Assembly: GCA_033964015.1 (NCBI GenBank)
Contig: CM066915.1
Coordinates: 13,229,573 to 13,293,572, forward strand
Direction: 5' to 3'
Length of the DNA stretch: 64,000 nt
DNA from: Scolanthus callimorphus
Lineage: Eukaryota; Cnidaria; Anthozoa; Actiniaria; Edwardsiidae
The position numbers and the translations under genes are program-made. Shown one piece after another: positions 55,001 through 63,889 of the stretch. The notes below the pieces were generated by a model. The model made no database searches. It was not told the origin of the DNA and saw nothing but the letters and a program-made list of their open reading frames with translations. Within the stretch, counting starts at the first letter, position 1. Every line of letters starts with the position of its first letter.

Positions 55001-58000
55001 TTAAAAGAATTTTACCACCAAATTTGTCTAAGACTGTAAAAGGAATAATTTTCCATGGTGCGCAGGACTCATCTAGTAATCTCTTCACCCAACCTAACTT
55101 CAAAGATCTTTCAAAGATGCTATAATCAATTAGATCTAGTCCTCCATACTTTTTTCCGCCAATAAGCGTGACTCGTTTTATTTTCGGCGGCTTCGCGTTC
55201 CAGATAAAACTTAAAATAATGTCATCGACCTTTTTACTAAAGCCAAGCGGAATTCGCAAAGAGCTAGTTGGATAGACCAGCTTAGACAAGCCTAGGACTC
55301 TTACAATATTTCTTTTACCAATCAAGGTCAAGTTTCTGCCTCTCCACATGTTTAAAGAGGTTTCCAATTTTCCCAAGCGTTCAACAAAGTTAAAAGAATT
55401 GTTCGCGACCGGCGAGTACGAGAATGCGCATTCAGGGGCCATTACCGGATCATTTGGCCAATTTATATCTAGCGGGCAATCTCTTCTATTACGATCTCGG
55501 CCTAACCAGATCGCATCCGTTTTAGATTTATTAATTTCTAGACCTGAGACTTTCTTAAACTTTTCCAGCAACATGAAAAACCTCTCTCCAGACGCACTGT
55601 CTTGTAAGAACACTGTTAAATCGTCAGCGTAAGCCGTATATTTTATTTCGCGTTTTTCAATCTCGATGCCCTTGATGCCGAGCTGTGGTCCAAAGCACAA
55701 CCTAATAATTCTATTGCGATGACAAAAAGGACTCCGGACAAGGGACACCCCTGGCGGACGCCTCTATGCAATTGAAAAAAATCAGACGCAACGCCATTAT
55801 TTGTCACGCAACTAGAAATGATTATAAAAAACCGCGAACCATTGCAATATATCTGGTCCAAGATTTATTGCTTCTAAAGCTTTTCGTAGGAACGGCCACT
55901 CAATGCTATCAAAAGCCTTCTAAAAAACGACAAAAATTGCTAGACCAGGAAGGCTTTCCTGCTTAGTAAAATGAAAAATATCATTAATTATAAACGGACA
56001 TTTTCCCCGATGTAACTTCCTTTGATATACCCTGTCTGATTAGAATTAATAATCTCTGGTAAAACCTCTTTTATCCTCTGCGCAATAGCCGCGGTTGCAA
56101 TCTTATAATCTGTATTCAGCAGGGTAACAGGGCGCCAATTTTCTTAGGTTCTTGTTTCTTTTAGGAATAAGAGAGATTATTCCTCTTCGCTGTTCGATGG
56201 ACATGGTTCCTGTTTGAAATGCATAATTAAAACTCTCTACGAAACAAGGCCCAATGAGATCCCAAAAATATTGATAGAATTCATACGAGATCCCGTCGCT
56301 ACCCGGCGATTTATTGCCTTTTGTTTTTTTAAGGGCCGCAAGACACTCTTCTGTAGTAAGTAATCCTTCACAATTTTCAGATTGGCTCGTGTTTAATTTT
56401 CGTAGCATCTTATTTTTACAAAAGAAATCCGCTTCATCGGAGTCGTCTTGAGCACTCAGAGTCGATTTATATAACTTTTCATAATAATCTTTCTCAGCTC
56501 CCAGAATCTCTCTATCAGTTGTAATTGTTTCTCCATTCTCCAAATTCAACAGTGGTAGAGCGCCGGGCTTATGTGCGGGAGGTTGGGAGTTCAAACCCCG
56601 GCCGGGCCAACACTCAGGGTCTTTTTCTAATAATTGAGGAGAAGGTGCTGCCTTTGCCCTAATATCTGCAAATGGTTAGACCTTCGCGTCTTCTCGGATA
56701 AGGACGTTAAACCGTAGGTCCCGTCTCTCACATACACTACACTAACCGGAACCAGAGGGACGTTAAAGAACCACGGGGACGTGGGAGTGACCATCCCCAG
56801 TGTATAGGGCTCACACTCATACTAACATGGTCGAGCGTTTCATACATGAGCTTCTAGCTCGGGAGATTGGGTGACTACTCCCCACGTTATCGACTTAAAA
56901 TAAATCATTTACATTTACATTTATATTATAATTTCGTCGTTCTAAATTATAAAAATATCTCGAGCTCCTCTCGCCGTGTTCGTAAAAACGAGTCTTACTG
57001 CGAATCATGCAACCTTTTGTTTTACGGTCCTGGATAATTTCGAGCTTTTGCTTCGCTATACGATATCGTTCTACATTCTCCTCAGAGGGTGATAGCTCTG
57101 CAGCTCTCTGTAAAGTATTCACTTAAATAATAAGTTCTTTTTCTTCGTTTTTTTGCCTTCCGTATGCGCAAAACGACCTTATTTCCACTTTGATAATTTC
57201 CCACTTCAGTCCCTTATCGGCCAGATAATCATATTTCTTTAAAATCATCGGGATTTCTTTTTGTAAATTAATAACAAAAACTTCATCAATTATTTAACTT
57301 CCAAAAACCTGGTCCTCGTTTATTTTGCTCTTTTCCCAAATGTAAACAAACGGTGGAGTGGTCGGGGCTCGACGAATCAATTATAAAACACTCGGACACG
57401 CTGCTCAAAAGATGTCCTGAAATTTGCCAATAATCAATTCTACTCTGCTGCTTAAAGGATTTATTTCGCCAGGTATACGTAACTTTATTTGGGTACAAGA
57501 AACGAAAAGGGTCTTCGAGACCATGCGAAGTTTGAATCAACTTAATGGCCTTAATGACGGTATTTTTATTAGTTTGATACGTTTTCCAGTCTGGACCAAA
57601 CTTGTCAATCTCGGCGAGCGCGCAATTAGTATCTCCTCTTATAATTACATTTTCTAATTGTACTTCTCCTATCATCTCCTTTAATTTTCCGTAGAAAGTG
57701 CATTGTTGAGAGTTATCATTTGGCGAATAGATGTTAAATAAAGCAAAATCACTCCCCTCTATACAGATCTCTAATAATATAAATCGACCATTTGGGTCAA
57801 TCTTAAAAGATTTAACAACAAAGTCTAACTTTGGATTAAATAAAATCATAACGCCTTTAGAATTTGAAGAATCGTGATTAAAGAAGCACTTGCTGCCCCA
57901 TTCGGCATTCCAAACACTCTCGCATGTTTTTGTTGAAAAGGTTTCCTGCGAAAAATAAATATCCTTTCTTTGCATATGTAACCACCGGAGAATTTTTCGT

Positions 58001-60149
58001 CTTTTTCGAGCCATATTCAACCCTCTCACATTGAGTGAAAGTAAATCAACCTTCATATCCTTTTTCAAGCAAGGGAGTACCCCCTTATTTCAAACAAGGG
58101 GGTACCCACCCCCTCCCCTATTGCAAACTAGGGATACCCTCCCCCTCCCCTATTTCAAACAAGGGGATACCCCCTTCTCCTTTATTTAAACAAGGGGTAC
58201 CCCCTCCCCCTCCTTTTTTCAAGTAAGGGAGGTACCCTCCCCCTTCCTTTTTTTTAACCAAGCGGATGCCTTCCCCACTCCCCTTCCTAAGACTACTGGG
58301 TATCAGGTTACGACGGAATAAAGCGTCGGTGTTTATTTAAAGGGACATGGTCACCGAAAACATCAAAAATATAATATCACAAATAATAAAAATAACAAGT
58401 CAAATTTTTAAAGAATGCTTTCAACCTGACATGGTGAAAATTTGAGGTCATTTCGATGTAGGATTGCAAAGATATTCGCGGATTGTAATTACAGCTTAAA
58501 TGAGAAAATCTGACTCTTTTGAAATCGGTTTACCTCAATCTTTTTTCAAACATACTAATTTTGCCATCTTAATTCGCTCATATCTCAGCAATCCTTCATC
58601 GTAATCCAATGAAATTTTCCGTGCTTCTTTCTTTAAACTGACTCTTTCAATTTCCGAGAATATTTTTGTATTTTATGACAATAATTATTTTAGTGTTTTC
58701 TAGGTGACCATGTCCCTTTAATTACCGCCATTGTAGTATTTTATGTAATATAATTTATGTAATCGATATTCATAGTTAGTTAAAAAAGGGACAATGTAAT
58801 GGGTAATAAAGAGAAAGTTTATCTATTAAACTAGTCGTATGTGCTTTTTGTTACTAAAAACAGCCTATGACGTCATTACTTATCCGGAGATAACCTGATA
58901 CCCCCAGTGGCCTAGCGCCTGCCAAATTATAGGTAACCTGATACCCAGTAGTCTTAGGAAGGGGAGTGGGGAGGGTATCCCCTTGGTTAAAAAAGGAAGG
59001 GGGAGGGTACCTCCCTTACTTTAAAATAGGAGGGGGAGGGGTACCCCCTTGTTTAAAAAAAGGAGGGGGTATCCCTTGTTTGAAATAGGGGAGGGGGAGG
59101 GTATCCCCTAGTTTGCAATAGGGGAGGGGGAGGGTACCCCCTTGTTTGAAATAGGGGGTACCCCCTTGCTTGAAAAAGGATGGGGAGGGGAGGGTCTCTT
59201 CATGTGACGTCATTACATAGCTCATTATATATGGTTTTATAGACGATGAGAACAATAGAGCGTATTTTGAACCAATCAGAGTGTATGTAGGCTAAGCCAA
59301 TCAGAACTAAGAAGTTTTCCCCTCGTGACAGTGACGTGACCGGAAAAAGGCTAAACATAGATCATGACGTCATCAACTCATTATATATTCCCCCTCACTA
59401 ATTAGTATTCCCCCTAAAAAAAGGGCTAATTCCATACCTACTATACTACTATCTTCACATGTGAAAGATATCATATCATCTTTCACATCAATTTTTCAAC
59501 ACTGGAGAAACACAGGTATCTCATCGATATCTATAATCATTCAACATTTGATTCAATATCATTCAACATTTGTTGAACGCGTCATGCTAAGTTGAGCGAT
59601 GGTCACTAAGGTGGCTCACTGCGCGTTCGCATCGCATCACATTTTGATTTACCAAATCACCACAAATATGCGCCATCCAGTATGTTTCAAACGTAATGAT
59701 ACATACCAACTTGACAGCTCTTGCTATTGCCTGCCATCCTCGTATTTTGATCTTGTTATTGTAAGCAAGGTTTATCCTTGATGCACTGTGATAAAACTCC
59801 ACCATCTCTAGCAATGATATAACCCCCTAAAGTGTGGCAAGAGAAGAAGGCTATATTCGTCATAACAGGTATGTGTGATGCACCTCCACAGGGCACTTCT
59901 TTCGCCATTCTTGTGCCCAATCAATCAAAGTACTCATCAAAAACCTTTAGCAACTGGCCAAAACCACCAAATTGCACACAAACTAGACAACATTTTTATG
60001 AAAAAAAATTGTAAATTCTAAGATGACGACTAAAAGGTTTTACTGTACCTCATCATCAAGACATGTGTTTTCAAGGTCTAATGTTCTAGTCCTCACTCTT
60101 CTAAAGATTTCTTCTAGTGCTTCACAACTTTTCTGGTCTAACTTGGTTC
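37014..60149 (-). CDS. PPP1R37: PPP1R37-like leucine-rich-repeat regulator of protein phosphatase 1 (5' end outside window)
   Basis: Nine exons join with matching phases: 60149-60049, 59826-59707, 46503-46353, 45331-45186, 40466-40344, 39465-39157, 38689-38101, 37377-37252 and 37096-37014 (TGA). They give 581 complete codons plus a partial first codon. Introns are GT-AG, for example CAG|GTGAGG at 38101 and CTCTGCAG before 37096. Residues 1 to about 310 are leucine-rich repeats in the order of vertebrate PPP1R37: EALEEIF, IRGWQAIARAVK, CLEYLDIRHT, LTVLHMEATNLTGKPL, NLKDLFLGDNRL, LLDLRNN, TLVLWNNQLT, LNLGHNRLTNEG, LLRLDLRENDP. The tail (about 317-581) is Ser- and acid-rich and diverged. Vertebrate PPP1R37 binds and inhibits PP1; its N-terminal RVxF-type site would be in exons right of the window. 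The 13.2-kb intron between exons 59707 and 46503 is packed with mobile elements. Confidence 0.9.
37641..37764. repeat. Four 31-bp tandem repeats in a PPP1R37 intron
   Basis: GCCTTGTATCGGGCGCCGAG heads each unit at 37641, 37672, 37703 and 37734; the first three are identical and the fourth differs slightly. It lies in the intron between exons 38101 and 37377. The minus-strand frame through it is a chance frame. Confidence 0.9.
39730..40076. mobile_element. Harbinger-like MITE, TAA target duplication
   Basis: Ends GACCCCGTCCACACTAACGC and complement, with TAA at 39727-39729 and 40077-40079. AACGCGTTTTCG and GAATCCGTATA motifs recur inside. Same superfamily style as the 24412 MITE, with different subterminal sequence. 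Confidence 0.75.
40937..43506. mobile_element. 2.57-kb DNA transposon with about 390-bp terminal inverted repeats
   Basis: CAGTCTACCCTTTGTGCGCA at 40937 and its complement ending 43506 start arms that stay nearly identical inward to about 41330 and 43125. Flanking TAT on both sides may be a 3-bp target duplication. The interior includes a second hairpin (about 41656-41692 with 41809-41850). No transposase recognised. The element sits in the PPP1R37 intron between exons at 45186 and 40466. Confidence 0.82.
43600..43940 (+). pseudogene. Degenerate non-LTR retrotransposon RT fragment
   Basis: The plus strand reads FKNGKCMGTDR with HSEHLKY, then ASIICPYKRGL and NNHRGLSIIAILSKI with DRIQETYE across stops. 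This matches the fingers-palm part of non-LTR RTs (KxGKAxGxD ... NYRGIS). A 3'-like tail with TTTACAATAAAT follows to about 43995. The clade is uncertain. Confidence 0.6.
43999..44338. mobile_element. MITE with ACCTCTATTAAGCGGCCAC-like ends
   Basis: GTACCTCTTTTAAGCGGTCA at the left and GGCCGCTGAATAGAGGTA at the right are inverted. The motif GCCGCTTAATAGAGGT recurs near 44043, 44254 and 44308. Confidence 0.65.
45005..45082. repeat. 78-bp near-perfect palindrome
   Basis: The two 39-base halves, centred on GGAATTCC, are complementary with a single mismatch (A at 45034 against C at 45053). There is no loop. It lies about 100 bp past the donor of the PPP1R37 exon at 45186. Confidence 0.9.
46504..50198. 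other. Large PPP1R37 intron, left part
   Basis: AT-rich with a small TATG microsatellite (about 47055-47090). Low-copy-looking repeats are found at 47795-48010 (AAATCCCATTTCC units) and 48955-49170 (CAGAATTTC units between C-rich blocks). No coding sequence recognised; the frame at 46574-46798 is unrecognised. Confidence 0.5.
50199..50357. repeat. Foldback with about 30-bp arms
   Basis: GGACTCCATGCTGAACAATT near 50199 is mirrored by AATTGAACAAGCATGGAGTC ending near 50355; the inner parts are poly(A)/poly(T). Confidence 0.6.
50670..50985. mobile_element. G-tract MITE with TATT target duplication
   Basis: CTCCTAGGGGGGAGACTCCC at the left against CCCCCAGGGAG at the right (GGGGAGTCTTCCCCCAGGG). 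TATT flanks at 50666-50669 and 50986-50989. Inner sequence ACGAGGGAAAATATGTCTGA is shared, inverted, with 21528-21583. It carries a nested 89-bp MITE. Confidence 0.72.
50834..50922. mobile_element. 89-bp MITE with TAGCCTG ends and 9-bp TSD
   Basis: Starts TAGCCTGCGTAGCGGCTG and ends GGCTACCCAGGCTA. AATTTTACC is duplicated exactly at 50825-50833 and 50923-50931. Same ends and target length as the 37-bp element at 7342. Confidence 0.82.
50986..51984. other. Intron sequence, no gene seen
   Basis: No repeat boundary or coding motif was recognised. ATTCAACATTTGATT at about 51275 recurs near 52311, 52334 and 59540. Confidence 0.45.
51985..52292. mobile_element. 308-bp MITE
   Basis: GGTTTCATACCTGTTGTTGT with GAAATGCTAATGATCAGAG is mirrored by CTGATCATTAGCATTTCACA and CAGGTATGAAACC. 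Arms of about 55 bp extend into CAGTTGAAAGGGGG and CCCCCTTTCAATTG. Confidence 0.75.
52293..53575. other. AT-rich intron, no gene seen
   Basis: T/C-rich tract near 52710-52800, an A-run near 53381 followed by CACGACATGACATGACACG, and two ATTCAACATTTGATTCA units near 52310. Confidence 0.5.
53576..54010 (+). mobile_element. Second PLE fragment: GIY-YIG C-terminus and 3' tail
   Basis: The frame at about 53580-53790 reads HNTPNHTSADMLLIPLERL then NKRDSVRKAREA, matching HFLSTPNHKTSDMQLIPLEK and RDSIRKAREA of the 5' PLE at roughly two-thirds identity, so it is a different subfamily. RT and most of the endonuclease are absent. The tail carries a second hammerhead-like motif. Confidence 0.75.
53952..53981 (+). 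ncRNA. Hammerhead-ribozyme-like motif, second PLE
   Basis: CTGAAGA (53952-53958), one A, stem GGTCGG (53960-53965) with CTGACC (53972-53977), then GAAA (53978-53981). Stem bases differ from the 4867 copy but still pair, including one G-U. Confidence 0.58.
54230..57122 (-). pseudogene. LINE reverse transcriptase and C-terminal region, broken
   Basis: Segments: a pre-RT helix with RYFYNLERRNYN (56895-57122); RT start with LNLENGETI, KTKGNKSPGSDGISYEFY and GIISLIPK (about 56540 down to 56103, with part of that frame SINE-derived); palm with GVRQGCPLSGVLF (55643-55861) and YADDLTVF (near 55625); thumb through 54687; and a C-terminal CxxC...H...C-like motif about 54320-54420. Frames shift at several points and a SINE splits 56595-56894. 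Target-primed reverse transcription is the known role; this copy cannot perform it. Confidence 0.83.
56541..56926 (+). mobile_element. tRNA-derived SINE inside the LINE
   Basis: A tRNA-like head holds an A-box-like TGGTAGAGCGCCGGG and a B box GAGTTCAAACCCC. A central block with AAGGACGTTAAACCGTAGGT and GACGTTAAAGAACCACGG resembles central domains shared by invertebrate SINEs, and the tail ends in TTTACATTTACATTTATATT. It interrupts the LINE between NYN and LNLENG codons. No target duplication is evident. Confidence 0.75.
57286..58068 (-). pseudogene. LINE AP-type endonuclease domain
   Basis: 260 codons with LLSLNVRGLN, FSQETFS (catalytic Glu), GVMILFNP, IIRGDTN, RIDYWQIS and SSSPDHSTVCL (catalytic Asp-His). 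This layout is the APE-like endonuclease that nicks the target in L1/Tx1-type LINEs. The first few residues (MKKDM) come from the foldback arm, so the native 5' end is replaced or missing. The domain itself is open throughout. Confidence 0.85.
58057..59181. mobile_element. 1.1-kb foldback element with tandem-repeat arms
   Basis: Left arm 58057 to about 58312 and right arm about 58931-59181 are inverted copies starting ATCCTTTTTCAAGCAAGG. Each arm is a run of degenerate units like TTTCAAACAAGGGGATACCC (KpnI-like GGTACC in several), ending with AAGACTACTGGGTATCAGGT. The core holds a nested TTAA element. No coding capacity. Confidence 0.82.
58341..58717. mobile_element. 377-bp Kolobok-like MITE, TTAA target
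   Basis: AGGGACATGGTCACC and complement GGTGACCATGTCCCT, each bordered by TTAA (58337-58340 and 58718-58721). The AGGG start with TTAA target is typical of Kolobok-type MITEs. Nested in the foldback core. Confidence 0.82.
59182..59706. other. PPP1R37 intron end, no gene seen
   Basis: Contains GTGACGTCATTA and ATGACGTCATCA octamers, a short inverted repeat (GATATCATATCATCTTTCAC near 59470), and two ATTCAACATTTG units near 59538-59570. Confidence 0.45.
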
Positions 60150-60771
60150 CTATGGTGTAATACAATCATGAACCACTAGTTCCACAATTAGAGACACCCA
60201 CTTTTATTATTCTATTGACGGTTTTGACAATGTTGCGCGCGCATCCGAAATACCACCTCTTACTTTGCACCAAAGCGAGGCTGTCAAACACTGGAGGGCC
60301 ACTGTAACTAAACATGGCCGATTGTATTGGAGTTTCGCAACGTAAAGCTAGATAAAATGCCAAGGAATTCGTCACTTTGCGTCTCCCTATAATCAGATAG
60401 ATAGATAGTATAATAGTAAAATCATGAAAATATATGGCTAATTACAAATAATTGTAAATATAAAAATGGATAAAATTACTTGATATAATGAAAATAGTAA
60501 TATTTAAATATATTTGAATCTACTTTATCTATTGACTAAGTTAATATTAAAAACTGTGGATTTCCTCATCCTTTATACCTGACTCTCACTTCGACATGGC
60601 GTTACAGTCAAACCGAGCGTTCGTTTCTTAGCAACATTGGAACATTGTCGCGCCGTATTGGAAATTTGATTGGCAGATTGTCTGAGCAAGTTGCAACACA
60701 CGCGAGCAGTTTGGAAACACAAATCTTGACATCGCTCTCCTACTTGTATTTCTCCTTGAAACGAGTTACAA
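60150..60771. other. PPP1R37 intron; presumed 5' flank of the transposase
   Basis: AT-rich with a GATAGATA run near 60398. No exon of the PPP1R37-like gene found. CGTTACAGTCAAACCGAGCG near 60600 could be part of the transposon terminus, but no matching right end was seen. Confidence 0.4.
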
Positions 60772-63290
60772 ATGAGTTTCTTAAACCGATCTTCGATCAC
60801 TTCAGTTCAGAAACGTGAAGAAATAGTCGCATTGTGGTCTTTAGGCTGTTCTGCTAGCCAGATAGCGGAAAGAGTGACTGTGACTAAGAGAACGACAACA
60901 AACATAATCAACCGATTTGGGAAAACAGGGACGTATTTCCCCGGAAAACCAGGTTGGAGCGAACGGCAAATTTCTACGCCAGAAGTTGTAGAGTTTATTG
61001 AGTAAACTAAAACAAGCAAGCCAAGTACAAGCGCATACGAGATCAGAGAGGCTCTCATAGACAACGGTATTTGTCATGCGCGAAACCTACCCTCGCGCTC
61101 GACCGTTGGCGATATTTTCCGAAGAGATTTGAAGTTCACTTGGAAAAAGCTAACTGTTTGTCCACAAGAATCACAGACGGATGAAAATATAGCGAATACT
61201 CTGGATTATATAATGTTCATGTCAGGGGTTGAGCCTTTCAAAGTTCACTTCTTTGATGAACCATCAGTCATTCGAACAACTGGCAATCGAACGTATGGTC
61301 ACAGCAAGAAAGGCGAACCCGCCATCGAAATCAAGCGCTACGCTTCCGACCGCAATTACACAGTAAACCTATTGCATAGTCAGTTTGGAATAGACAATTT
61401 TAACATCCTGGAGGGACCATCAACCGGGTTTGAGATGCTAAACTTTTTTCAAGATAGCATGAATATTGTTAATCCAGTTTATGGCAAACCCTGTTTTGGC
61501 GGATGACGATATCGTAGTCATGGACAATTGAGTAAACTGCGGGGTGCGGGGCGCGAGCCGCGGGGTGCAGGGCGCGGGGTACAGTTGTGAGGGGGAGGTG
61601 GAGGGGGTGGGATGCGGAATGCAAGGGGGAGCGCCAACGACGTCATCACTGACGTCATCAAAACTATAAAAATCAATATCTCGAGAACGGGACAACGTCA
61701 GATGACCAAACTTGGGTAAAGTTATCTTCGGAGCAAGGGGGCACACCCTCAGGGTCACGTGGTATGACGTCATCAATGACTAGAACAATCAATATCTCGT
61801 GAACACGGAACAGCGTCAGATGACCAAACTTGGGTAAAGTTATCTTCGGGACAAGGGGGGCACACCAACAGGGTCACGTGGTATGACGTCATCAATGAAT
61901 AGAAAAATCAATATCTCGAGAACAGAACAACGCCAGGTGACCAAAGTTATGTAAAGTTATCTTCGGGCAAGGGGGGCACACCAACAGGGTCACGTGGTAT
62001 GGCGTCATCAATGACGTCATAAAAACAAGAAAAATCAATATCTCGAGAACGGAACAACGCCAGGTGACCAAACTTGGGTAAAATTATATTCAGTTTGACA
62101 ATGAAAAAAAGGTGCACTTAGTTAAAACAACATATTAATATGTTCGAAAATTCAAAAACTAGCAAACTGGATGTTAAGCGGTCCACATATGTGAATATGT
62201 TTTTTTAAAAATCATGATTTTCACGGCTTTGTGCAATAACGCAAAGCCACCCAGCAAGGCTTAATAGTAAAGATATATCAAGAAAACATCATTGGAGACA
62301 TTATTTAACCCCAAAACACCCGCATCCCATAGGTGGTTATAATGATGTAATTGCTGTCGTCGTGCCACGTGACCTCCCTCCATTCTCGAGATATTGATTT
62401 TTCTAGTTCTGTTGATGACGTCATACCACGTGACCCTGTTGGTGTGCCCCCTTGCCCCGAAGATAACTTTACTCAAGTTTGGTCACCTAGCGTTGGTCCG
62501 TTCATGAGATATTCATTTTTCTAATTTTATTGACGTCATTGATGACGTCATAACTTTACCCAAGTTTGGTCACCTGGCGTTGTTCCGTTCTCGAGATATT
62601 GATTTTTCTTGTTTTGATGACGTCATTGATGACGTCATAACTTTACCCAAGTTTGGTCACCTGGCGTTGTTCAGTTCTCGAGATTTTGATTTTTCTAGTC
62701 ATTGATGACGCCATACCACGTGACCCTGTTGGTGTGCCCCCTTGCCCCGAAGATAACTTCACCCAAGTTTGGTAATCTGACGTTGTTCCGTTCTCGAGAT
62801 ATTGATTTTTCTTGTTTTGATGACGTCATTGATGACGCCATACCACGTGACCCTGTTGGTGTGCCCCCTTGCTCCGAAGATAACTTTACCTAAGTTTGGT
62901 CATCTGACGTTGTTCCGTTCTCGAGATATTGATTTTTATAGTTTTGATGACGTCAGTGATGACGTCGTTGGCGCTCCCCCTTGCATTCCGCATCCCACCC
63001 CCTCCACCTCCCCCTCACAACTGTACCCCGCACCCCGCACCCCGCGCCCCGCAGTTTACTCCGTCCGGAACTCAGGAGAATTCTAAGAACTCGTAATGTT
63101 AATGTAATATTTCAACCTCCCTACAGCCCAGACTTTAACACGTGTGAGTTTTGTTTCAGAGTACTGAAATCCTTCATGCGGAGACATGAGCAGTTTTCTG
63201 TCAACAATACGGAGCTTGCTATAATTTTAAGTTTGCAAGAAATTACGCCCGCTATATGTCACAGAAGCTCTTCTCGCACTGTGGCTTTGT
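60772..63290 (+). pseudogene. IS630/Tc1-type transposase, broken by a foldback insertion
   Basis: The N-terminal part (60772-61128) is a paired-type helix-turn-helix: REEIVALWSLGCSASQIAER and TTTNIINRFGKTG. An in-frame TAA sits at 61003-61005, after which the same frame continues to FTWKKLTV. The DDE core begins with FFDEPSVIR (first Asp) and YGHSKKGEPAIEIKRYA, shifts frame near 61485, and reaches VVMDN (second Asp) at about 61515-61529. The frame resumes after 63061 with VIFQPPYSPDFNTCEF (third acidic residue) and ends near 63290. Tc1-type enzymes cut and paste at TA. Stop, frameshift and insertion make three independent defects. Confidence 0.82.
61530..63061. mobile_element. 1.53-kb foldback with CRE/E-box-rich repeat arms
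   Basis: GAGTAAACTGCGGGGTGCGG at the left and CCCCGCAGTTTACTC at the right start the arms. After about 100 bp each arm becomes a tandem array of a roughly 120-bp unit containing TGACGTCATCAATGAC, ATCAATATCTCGAGAAC, GACCAAACTTGGGTAAAGTT and GGGTCACGTGGTATGACG. About four units lie on the left (61640-62090) and five inverted on the right (62380-62960). The short core (about 62100-62320) is AT-rich with no frame. It interrupts a transposase gene. Confidence 0.87.
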
Positions 63291-63889
63291 AATTTGAACT
63301 TGATGTGAAATCTTTTCGGGTTTTATACACAAACTTCACTGAGGCGACTACCTATTTGAACTACTGTCAACTACTGGGACTAGGAGTTTGTAATATTCAT
63401 CGCAAGAATGTGAATGTGAATGAGGAAACAAATGTGTTCACTGTTGTGTTTTATAGTATACTTTTGAAATCCCTTTGAACTCAACAGACTCGCAAATAAA
63501 TTCGTTGACGCAATTGTTGTCCAGCAAATATTCATGATTACCGATTAAAGTTTGTGATATTAATCGCAAGAATTTGAACTCTGTTTTATAATCGAAACTT
63601 AATATAACCCTATATCAGGAGTTTTGAAGCATTGACTTGTGTTGGCAAGAGAAACAGCATGAGAACTCACGAGTTCAGAAAGTCAACTTTGTTTATTTAT
63701 AACACAATTTCATTGTTTATTTAGTATGAAATTCATTGAACCCTTTGTACAGTAATGTTTACCGGTAGTTCTTTTATACAACAGAGAAGTATAGCATGCA
63801 AAATTATACTTGAACAGAACACTTCGTTAGAATATAAAAACACAACTGCCAGCAGCAGATTCACTTTCGCTTACTGATTTTTCAAGGAT
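63291..63889. other. Right flank, no gene seen
   Basis: AT-rich. The phrase ATTAATCGCAAGAAT or ATTCATCGCAAGAAT appears twice (63395-63410 and 63559-63573). A minus-strand AATAAA lies near 63693-63698. Confidence 0.4.

Larger units (their letters stand above)
54040..58057 (-). mobile_element. Degenerate LINE of L1/Tx1 type
   Basis: The minus strand holds an endonuclease-RT protein ending in a zinc-knuckle-like C-terminus. The 5' side is cut by the foldback element at 58057 and the 3' end abuts a PLE tail near 54010-54040. A SINE is inserted at about 56541-56926. Frameshifts separate at least five coding segments, so it is dead. Confidence 0.82.

Noticed and set aside
56560..56620. Functional tRNA gene
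   Set aside because: A and B boxes are present, but there is no full cloverleaf and the sequence runs into a SINE body; it is a SINE head.
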